The position numbers and the translations under genes were made by a program. This document shows, piece by piece, positions 1 through 4,234 of a DNA stretch of 6,780 nt. Within the stretch, counting starts at the first letter, position 1. Each line of letters opens with the position of its first letter. This DNA is from Actinomycetes bacterium (GTDB taxonomy: Bacteria > Actinomycetota > Acidimicrobiia > Acidimicrobiales > Palsa-688): NCBI GenBank assembly GCA_021827285.1, contig JAKAWM010000160.1, positions 1 through 6,780 on the forward strand, read 5' to 3'. Under the pieces are notes generated by a model, which worked only from the letters and a program-made list of their open reading frames with translations, did not search any database and was not told the origin of the DNA.

Positions 1-292
1 TTATGAACAGGACTGTCTCGGCCATCCGGAAGCCGGCCTCGGAGCCCAGCCCGACTACCCACGTGCCGGCCAGAGGGCCGGCGGGCGGCGCCACCCGGCC
101 CGCCGGGAGGGCGTAGAGAGCAGGCACCGGCCCCAGGGCGAAAGCCAGCGTCGCTGCGGCCACTGCTAGCACCACCACCGCTCCGGCGCCTGCCAGGGAC
201 CAGCGCAGCCACCGGCGCTTGCAGCCGGCCCGCCGTGGGACCGGTCCCGGTGCTCCCCGGTCGCCAGGCGCCCGTGTTTTGCCTGTCGCCAT
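1..292 (-). CDS. YceI-like membrane-anchored protein, N-terminal part (runs off left edge)
   Basis: Only the first 97 codons are visible; the reading frame is still open at base 1. The product starts with a basic, Pro/Gly-rich cytoplasmic stretch ending in KRRWLRW (about residues 25-31). One hydrophobic segment follows (about 33-54, rich in Ala/Val/Leu), then a Pro-rich linker. From residue 75 it reads AGTWVVGLGSEAGFRM, which resembles the opening strand of YceI-family lipid-binding beta-barrels (pattern G-T-W-x-V-x-x-x-S-x-x-G-[FY]-R). YceI proteins bind isoprenoid-type lipids in a lipocalin-like barrel; this one would sit outside the cell on a single N-terminal membrane anchor. The ATG at 292-290 is the only ATG in frame after an upstream TGA. 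Its ribosome site is poor (AGG directly abutting the ATG). The gene is divergent from the TetR regulator at 481, so it is a natural candidate target. The YceI call rests on about 20 residues; the membrane segment is clear. Confidence 0.6.
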   Translation of the reverse strand, partial: MATGKTRAPGDRGAPGPVPRRAGCKRRWLRWSLAGAGAVVVLAVAAATLAFALGPVPALYALPAGRVAPPAGPLAGTWVVGLGSEAGFRMAETVLFI

Positions 293-306
293 CCTACGAG
301 TGCCCC

Positions 307-325
307 GGACGTCCCGTTGACGTCA
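307..325. promoter_or_regulatory. Candidate operator: two 8-bp palindromes one helical turn apart
   Basis: GGACGTCC (307-314) and TGACGTCA (318-325) are both perfect palindromes sharing the core GACGTC, with centres 11 bp apart, so they face the same side of the helix. They lie in the divergent gap between the YceI-like gene and the TetR regulator. Such placement is typical for an operator that represses both its own gene and its divergent neighbour. The second palindrome overlaps a possible -35 (TTGACG, 317-322) reading toward the regulator. That this is the binding site of the adjacent TetR protein is inference from position and symmetry. Confidence 0.45.
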
Positions 326-343
326 CTTACTTGCTGGTTAACT
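317..343 (+). promoter_or_regulatory. Possible promoter for the TetR regulator
   Basis: A TTGACG hexamer at 317-322 matches the -35 consensus at five of six bases. A weak -10-like TTAACT lies at 338-343 after a short 15-bp gap; TAACTG at 339-344 would give 16 bp. The -35 is good and the -10 poor, so this is tentative. Overlap with the TGACGTCA palindrome would allow autorepression. Confidence 0.25.
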
Positions 344-463
344 GCTTGAGCGTCCACTTTTGCCGGCCTCCTCCGGGCTCTTTTCGATGAGCGACGCGGC
401 CCACCGCCCACAGGCTTGGCCCGGCGCAGCCGCCGGCTGCCCGAGCCCGAGACCGAGCGCAGG

Positions 464-497
464 ATGCTGGAGGCCGCCCTATGCTGGAGGCCGCCCT
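464..497 (+). repeat. Perfect 17-bp tandem duplication
   Basis: ATGCTGGAGGCCGCCCT occurs at 464-480 and again immediately at 481-497 with no mismatch and no spacer. Seventeen is not a multiple of three, so the duplication is a frameshift. The absence of any mismatch suggests either a recent slippage-type event or an assembly artefact. Confidence 0.95.
469..473 (+). promoter_or_regulatory. Shine-Dalgarno created by the duplication
   Basis: GGAGG in the first repeat copy lies seven bases ahead of the ATG of the second copy (481). This is near-ideal spacing for a bacterial ribosome binding site, and it decides the start chosen for the regulator. In the unduplicated arrangement this GGAGG would simply encode part of LeuGluAla. 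Confidence 0.6.
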
Positions 498-990
498 CCC
501 CGGGGTGAAGCGAACGGGCTTCACGGTCAGCCTGGACAGCATCAGCATGGAGGCCGTCATCCGCGAGGCCGGTGTTTCCCGGAGCGCCGTCTACCGGCGC
601 TGGCCGTACAAGGACTTATCCGTGAGCGACCTGGTGAAGGTGCTAGGCGAGGCGGCCGTGCCGAGCGCCGCGGACCACGAGGCCATCATCGGAGCCATAA
701 AGGCGGTGGCCGCCGAGCACGACAGCTGGTTGGATACGGGCGAAGGCCGCCGTGGGCTGCTGGTAGAAGTGTTCCGCCACGCCGCGTGGGCCGACTTCGA
801 AGCGCTGTACCGGTCCCGCGAATGGCGCACCTACCTCGCTCTCCACGCCACTTTCATGGGCCTGCCGGCCGGTGAGCTGCGCGACGAGGTGCAGGCCACG
901 CTGGCTCGTTCGGAGCGAGGCTTCATCGGCCGTGTGGCCGAGGCATGGGAGCACGTCGCCGGCCTGTCCGGCTACCGCCTGCGACCCTGA
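481..990 (+). CDS. TetR/AcrR-family transcriptional regulator, N-terminally remodelled
   Basis: This is a 169-residue predicted DNA-binding repressor of the TetR family. The helix-turn-helix occupies about residues 17-45: SLDSISMEAVIREAGVSRSA is followed by VYRRWPYK, which matches the family pattern (I-A-x-x-A-G-V-S-x-x-x-[LV]-Y-x-[RH]-[FW]-x-x-K). The remaining 120 residues are mainly helical and variable, as expected for the ligand-binding and dimerisation part; the ligand cannot be read from sequence. The ATG at 481 has GGAGG seven bases upstream. Compared with relatives it lacks about 16 residues of basic tail and early helix 1, which are present upstream out of frame because of the 17-bp duplication. 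The recognition helix is intact, so the protein may still bind DNA, though helix 1 packing could suffer. It is divergent from the YceI-like gene and convergent with the decayed peptidase. The family call is firm; whether the protein works is uncertain. Confidence 0.85.
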   Translation: MLEAALPGVKRTGFTVSLDSISMEAVIREAGVSRSAVYRRWPYKDLSVSDLVKVLGEAAVPSAADHEAIIGAIKAVAAEHDSWLDTGEGRRGLLVEVFRHAAWADFEALYRSREWRTYLALHATFMGLPAGELRDEVQATLARSERGFIGRVAEAWEHVAGLSGYRLRP

Positions 991-1052
991 GCTCGGTGCC
1001 AGTTACGAGGTCTTGGCCGCCTTAGTGAGCGCCATCAGCCTCGTCCTCGTCC

Positions 1053-1622
1053 TCATGTCCCTTTCGATGCCCGAGTTCGCGTGTGGAACAGGGGGCGGCG
1101 TTGCTCCTCGGAGTCGTATTGCGCTGCGTTGGAGAAGGGAAGGAACCCGGGTGCATCGGTGACTGGACGCAACTCCGGCCCGAAGGAGTCAGTGGTCCCG
1201 CCGATATGCCAACAGATTGAGCGCGCCGACACGCCGGCGAGGACGATGCCCCGCTCCCAGCAGTCCCGCAAAACCCGGTCCAGACCGTGAAGGCGCGACG
1301 GCGCGAGGAGGTTGGCCGTGCTGCCACCGTCGACCCAGACTGCGTCCTGCGCCAACAGGTGAGCCGCTATGTCAGCGACGCTGGGCATGGGGAAGAGGTT
1401 GAGGCACGACACCGTCACCTGTCGGTCGTAGTACGCGGAGTGAAGGGTCGCGTTCCACCAGGCTTGGTCGCCGCCGGCAGTATTGACGAAGCAAAGCTTG
1501 GGTGTCGCCCGGGGCTGAGCCAACTCGAGTGCATAGTCGAGCAGGGGACCGGGGCGCACGAGGGTCCGGGGATCGGGGAACAACCCTCCGCTCATGGCGA
1601 GGATGGTCGGTTGCGTGGTCAT
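1053..1622 (-). pseudogene. Peptidase E-like (family S51) gene, degenerate and C-terminally truncated
   Basis: This 189-codon frame resembles actinobacterial dipeptidase E/cyanophycinase-type Ser hydrolases (S51), which cleave Asp-containing dipeptides in the cytoplasm. It has the early strand and CFVNTAGGDQ (about 44-53), LFPMPSV (76-82), WVDGGSTANLLA (96-107), and the nucleophile region GVSARSICWHIGGTTDSFG (130-148) with Ser132. From memory of the family, the elbow should read G-x-S-A-G, but Gly is replaced by Arg134. The usual YSNGVHYDSEEQRRP block is FSNAAQYDSEEQRRP here, so the expected catalytic His is Gln168. The match ends at PLFH (180), followed by nine unrelated residues and TGA; family members usually go on for about 40-50 more residues. 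None of the three frames downstream restores that tail. The start ATG overlaps the stop of the upstream small gene (TAATG). I infer an inactive remnant; a repurposed non-catalytic protein is less likely. Confidence 0.75.
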
Positions 1623-1834
1623 TATGACCGCTCGTCGGCCTCCGTCACGTACTCCCAGTCCACGTGGTCTCGGCGCTCGATGGTGATCGGTGTTTGTCGG
1701 GCCTTGGACAGGCCCCTTGCATAGTCCTCGGCGGCATCGTCATCAAGCAGTTGACGTTGCTCGACCTCAGTCTCGTCTGGCTGGAGGAATCGGTAAAGAG
1801 AACTACCGTCTGAGGAGGGTTGAATACCTGCCAT
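1622..1834 (-). CDS. Small acidic protein of unknown function
   Basis: This is a 70-residue soluble protein that I do not recognise. It has an early aromatic strand (SLYRFLQ, 12-18), an acidic helical middle (QLLDDDAAEDYARGLSKAR), then TPITIERRDHVDWEYVTEAD. The order strand, helix, strand suggests a small alpha/beta fold. It has no signal peptide or membrane segment and no Cys. Reality is supported by the stop, which overlaps the start of the peptidase E-like gene by one base (TAATG), a standard translational-coupling arrangement, and by ordinary high-GC codon use. No Shine-Dalgarno is evident; instead TAACGT sits exactly six bases before the ATG, as in leaderless actinobacterial genes. Its partner is decayed, so this gene may be losing its role, but its own frame is undamaged. 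Confidence 0.6.
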   Translation of the reverse strand: MAGIQPSSDGSSLYRFLQPDETEVEQRQLLDDDAAEDYARGLSKARQTPITIERRDHVDWEYVTEADERS

Positions 1835-1840
1835 TGGCCT

Positions 1841-1846
1841 ACGTTA
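1841..1846 (-). promoter_or_regulatory. Leaderless-type -10 element (TAACGT) for the small acidic gene
   Basis: On the minus strand TAACGT (TANNNT pattern) is followed by six bases (AGGCCA) and then the ATG at 1834. That spacing would put transcription start at or next to the A of the ATG. No good -35 is visible. Confidence 0.4.
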
Positions 1847-1895
1847 CGCCAAGTTGGACGGTTCTGCCGGGCGCGCCACCCGTGCTCAGACGCGC

Positions 1896-1923
1896 GGGCC
1901 GGGTCGGGCGGACGACCCAGCCC
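1896..1923 (-). repeat. Strong hairpin, 11-bp stem with 6-base loop
   Basis: The arms GGGCCGGGTCG (1896-1906) and CGACCCAGCCC (1913-1923) pair at ten of eleven positions. In minus-strand RNA the odd pair becomes a G-U wobble, so the whole stem forms; in plus-strand RNA it is a C-A mismatch. There is no T run on either side, so it is not a classical intrinsic terminator. It lies about 60 bases upstream of the small acidic gene and downstream of the membrane hydrolase gene. Confidence 0.6.
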
Positions 1924-2015
1924 AGGTACGGGTTCGGGTGACTGTAAAGAAACCCGGCCTGGCCCCGGCCCGGAGGGGGTAGTTGGGCAGGACTTGCCAA
2001 CAGCCGCCAACCGTC

Positions 2016-2056
2016 GGGCCGGCTTTAACTGATGCTGGAGTATGTAAATCCGGCCC
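2016..2056. repeat. Inverted repeat GGGCCGG/CCGGCCC around an AT-richer core
   Basis: Perfect 7-bp arms at 2016-2022 and 2050-2056 flank 27 bases that are much richer in A and T than the surroundings. The core includes, on the minus strand, TTTACA, a near match to a -35 box, but no convincing -10 at the right distance. The function is unknown. Confidence 0.4.
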
Positions 2057-2131
2057 AGCAAAAGCGGGAGGGGTTTGAAGCGTTGTTAATACACGCCCGG
2101 CCCGGCCGATAAGGGACGACGGGCGGCCTTA

Positions 2132-2148
2132 TTTGCAAGATTTGCAAA
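2132..2148. promoter_or_regulatory. AT-rich 17-bp palindrome, possible protein-binding site
   Basis: TTTGCAAGATTTGCAAA has perfect 7-bp arms (TTTGCAA/TTGCAAA) around a 3-base centre. It can also be read as two direct copies of ATTTGCAA with a 9-bp period. It stands out as an AT-rich island in very GC-rich DNA. Its size and symmetry suit a dimeric regulator, but no gene starts close by, so the role is unassigned. Confidence 0.4.
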
Positions 2149-2190
2149 CGGGCCCCAAGCTCGCCCGCCGCTCGCCGCCCCTTACCCCAG

Positions 2191-2207
2191 AGCCGGCTGC
2201 GCCGGCT
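2191..2207. repeat. GC-rich hairpin, perfect 7-bp stem
   Basis: AGCCGGC (2191-2197), loop TGC, GCCGGCT (2201-2207). It lies about 170 bases after the stop of the membrane hydrolase gene and has no following T run on the minus strand. It shares the 12 bases GCTGCGCCGGCT with the hairpin at the 3' end of the GGDEF-EAL gene (4247-4258). Confidence 0.55.
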
Positions 2208-2376
2208 GGCGGGGTCCCGTAATCGGCCGGCGTCTGGGGGCTGTGGCTGTCAATCGGGATGGGCCCCTGCGAGCAACAGCCCATCGACGCGTTCCAGACG
2301 GGGCTCGCTGAGAGTGCCCCGCATTTCGTGCTTTTGCGCCGCCTCCGGGCCAGCCCCAACCTCTCAACCCATGGCC

Positions 2377-4092
2377 TCAGCGGCGTAGGTTCTTCCGCAA
2401 CGCGTTCGCTACTTGTCCGCAGCTGAGGGCGGGCTTGGAATGGGCCGCCTTAGGGTAGTTGGACGGGCCGAGCGAGGGGACCTGCCAGGCGCTCGCCGCG
2501 TAGCTGATCGCCTTTTCCGCTAGGGAGAGCCCCTGGTCGTCATCGACCCGACCGTGGCGCAGCACTTGGGAGACCAGTCTCGCGGCGGCGGGCGTCTCGA
2601 TGAGCCCCCCGTGGAAGGCCGGCACCACGACCGAGGGGTAGGAGAGTTTGTAGGTTGTGGGCGTGGCGGTGGCATCAGCTAGAGGGAGCAGCGCGAACTG
2701 GCGAGCCCCCGGGAGGGGGCAGGCCATGGCTTCTCGCAGGAGGGGGGCCTCGCTGTCCAAAGAGGCCAGAAGCGGGTTGTCCGGCGACAGATCCACGGGC
2801 GAGACCGACTGAAAGGCGTCGCCGATCAACTTCATGGCCGTGCTGCTCGCTACCCCCCACCCCTTGTCGCCCTTAGTGGGGTACCAGACGCGCCCGGGGC
2901 TCACTAGGGGGCTCGCCATCACGAGCATCGACACGTGGAGGTCGGGCCTGGCCAAGAGGGCAGATTTAGCGATGAGCGCTCCCTCGCTTTCGGCCACGAT
3001 GTCGACGCTTTGGCCCGTGGCTTGGTACAGCGCGGCCACCTGCTGCAGGAGCATCCGGTCTAGCTGCCCGAGTGGCTTGGCCGTGTCCGCCCCTTTGTAG
3101 GGCAACGGTGCACCCGATGCTGTGAGGCCTCGGTAAGAGAAGGGTTCCTCGATGAAGTTCCCTGGGATCGGGTGCTCGCTGGTGCCGTCCCAACTCGAAC
3201 CATAACCCGAGACAAGGAGCACGGCCGGCCCGGTCGACGCGTAGGCGGAGGGGGCTGTGGCCAGGGGCTCGAATGTGCTGGTTGGGGACCTCTTGGCCGA
3301 CTCGAAGCCGAGGACGGTGCCTCCCACGACGATGGCGGCCAATGCGGCAACAGATAGCGCCGCGACTGGTACCTTGTGGCGCGCCGGTTCGCGGTCGGCT
3401 ACGGCATGGACCACGCCGAACCACGACCAGGCGTTGAACAACCCGGAAAGCGCGGCGACCACGGGCCAAAGCACCCGTGGAGCGGCGGACATGGCGGCGC
3501 TCGAAGCGCTCAGCACCGCGAAGGCCAGCACCACCCACCCGAGGGCCCGCAGCGAGAACAGCCTTCGCCACCAGTCGCCGCTCACTGCAGCAGGGTGCAC
3601 GATCAATGCGACGAGCAGTGCCAACGGCACGGCCGCCAGGAACAGCCACGAGATAGGCACGGCGGCCAGGCCAAAAAGCAGGGCCACGCTCGGTACAAGG
3701 AGCACTGCGGCCAAGGCGGTGCCAAAGACGCTACGGAAGACCAACATGGCCGGGGAAGGGCGAGCCACTCGCCCCGGCCAGGCGAGGCCGATCGAAAGGG
3801 CGGTGATCGCCCCCCGTACGAGGAGCATCGCCCCGAGTTCGCCAGCCAGAGCCCACCAGGAGTACTGGTACACGCTTATCCAGCGGAGGTCGCCGAACAC
3901 GCCGAAAGGCGCAATCGCGCTCGCCTGCGGCGCCAGGTCGGGCCGAGCGTTGGAGTCGAATCCCATGACTAAGCCCGTCTGCACCAGGTTGAGGCCGATG
4001 CAAAGCGCGGCCAACCTGGGCCATGAGGGTACGCCGCGGAGCGCCCCGACGAGGCGGGCCGTCCTTTGGCCCGCAGTGCGAGCCTTGGCCAT
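2377..4092 (-). CDS. Multi-pass membrane protein with C-terminal alpha/beta hydrolase (lipase-like) domain
   Basis: The 571-residue protein has two halves. The first (about 1-265) is mostly hydrophobic, with roughly seven or eight predicted membrane segments near residues 24-45, 77-105, 115-142, 143-168, 184-203, 206-232 and 242-264. The second (about 287-515) has the alpha/beta hydrolase order. VLLVSGYGSSWDG (291-303) is the first core strand with its oxyanion loop. VDIVAESEGALIA (363-375) is the nucleophile elbow with Ser369. LPLAD (469-473) supplies the likely acid Asp473, and VVVPAFHGGL (488-497) supplies His494. The elbow reads A-E-S-E-G rather than G-x-S-x-G, a tolerated first-position change. 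The likely role is a membrane-tethered esterase/lipase or acyl-transfer enzyme; the substrate is unknown. No Shine-Dalgarno precedes the ATG; TATGGT lies exactly six bases before it, suggesting a leaderless message. The gene is 142 bp downstream of the GGDEF-EAL gene on the same strand. The hydrolase fold is fairly sure, the exact activity is not. Confidence 0.8.
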   Translation of the reverse strand: MAKARTAGQRTARLVGALRGVPSWPRLAALCIGLNLVQTGLVMGFDSNARPDLAPQASAIAPFGVFGDLRWISVYQYSWWALAGELGAMLLVRGAITALSIGLAWPGRVARPSPAMLVFRSVFGTALAAVLLVPSVALLFGLAAVPISWLFLAAVPLALLVALIVHPAAVSGDWWRRLFSLRALGWVVLAFAVLSASSAAMSAAPRVLWPVVAALSGLFNAWSWFGVVHAVADREPARHKVPVAALSVAALAAIVVGGTVLGFESAKRSPTSTFEPLATAPSAYASTGPAVLLVSGYGSSWDGTSEHPIPGNFIEEPFSYRGLTASGAPLPYKGADTAKPLGQLDRMLLQQVAALYQATGQSVDIVAESEGALIAKSALLARPDLHVSMLVMASPLVSPGRVWYPTKGDKGWGVASSTAMKLIGDAFQSVSPVDLSPDNPLLASLDSEAPLLREAMACPLPGARQFALLPLADATATPTTYKLSYPSVVVPAFHGGLIETPAAARLVSQVLRHGRVDDDQGLSLAEKAISYAASAWQVPSLGPSNYPKAAHSKPALSCGQVANALRKNLRR

Positions 4093-4098
4093 AACTAG

Positions 4099-4104
4099 AC
4101 CATA
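4099..4104 (-). promoter_or_regulatory. Leaderless-type -10 element (TATGGT) for the membrane hydrolase
   Basis: On the minus strand TATGGT fits TANNNT and is followed by CTAGTT and then the ATG at 4092. This is the same six-base spacing as ahead of the small acidic gene. An ATG at 4103-4101 overlaps this hexamer but meets a TAG two codons later, so it is not the start. Confidence 0.45.
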
Positions 4105-4234
4105 CCCGCGGGGTGCCGTCGTTAGCCGGGACTCTTGGGACTAGCTACTCCACCAGAGGGCCGGACTGCTCGTCGGCGGAGGCGCCGGGGACCGAACCGG
4201 GGACGACCGAGCCGTGTAAGGTCGAAAAGGCCGC

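Larger units (their letters stand above)
416..508 (+). pseudogene. Displaced N-terminal segment of the TetR regulator (short leader reading frame)
   Basis: Starting at TTG 416, this frame reads MARRSRRLPEPETERR and then MLEAAL, which looks like a normal TetR-family N-terminus (basic tail, then the first helix with ETERRMLEAAL). The 17-bp duplication at 464-497 shifts it out of the regulator frame, so it ends at TGA 506-508 after about 30 residues. Removing one repeat copy restores a continuous protein of about 185 residues, a usual TetR length. The TTG start is a guess: the frame is open back to a TGA at 347-349 and contains no ATG between that stop and 464. If translated, the leader would overlap the start of the regulator by 28 bases and could couple the two. 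An ATG at 387 lies in a different frame and does not join either part. Confidence 0.55.
1835..2376. other. Gene-free stretch of about 540 bp with multiple inverted repeats
   Basis: No reading frame here looks like a gene on either strand. The open frames are short, rich in Arg/Pro/Gly/Ala, lack ribosome sites and match no family I know. The stretch contains a strong hairpin (1896-1923), a spaced inverted repeat (2016-2056), an AT-rich palindrome (2132-2148) and a GC-rich hairpin (2191-2207). It also has a 7-bp repeat GGGCTGT/ACAGCCC at 2238-2244 and 2276-2282. It lies downstream of the membrane hydrolase gene and upstream of the small acidic gene, both on the minus strand. It could hold a 3' end, a promoter region, a small RNA or the ruins of a lost gene. 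Confidence 0.6.

Noticed and set aside
360..875. Plus-strand open frame of 171 codons overlapping the regulator, containing ATG 387
   Set aside because: Its protein is Arg/Pro/Gly-rich without a fold and overlaps the TetR frame, which has the helix-turn-helix. ATG 387 is in frame with neither part of the regulator.
1022..1080. A frameshifted remainder of the peptidase C-terminus beyond its stop
   Set aside because: I read all three minus-strand frames; none resembles the expected family tail. One gives an acidic repeat (HEDEDEADGAH) and another a basic end (MRTRTRLMALTKAAK).
1645..2061. Minus-strand open frame of 138 codons
   Set aside because: It overlaps the small acidic gene in another frame and runs through the hairpin-rich stretch. 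Composition looks non-coding.
2191..2207. Intrinsic terminator for the membrane hydrolase gene
   Set aside because: The stem is strong but no T run follows it on the minus strand, and it is about 170 bases after the stop.
2129..2367. Two minus-strand open frames of 61 and 76 codons in the gene-free stretch
   Set aside because: Low-complexity Arg/Pro/Ala-rich products, no ribosome site, no recognisable family, and they overlap each other.
3257..4144. Long plus-strand open frame of 295 codons
   Set aside because: It is antisense to the membrane hydrolase. Composition is Ala/Thr/Arg/Ser-rich with no domain, as expected from the opposite strand of a GC-rich gene. The minus-strand frame has clear membrane and hydrolase features.
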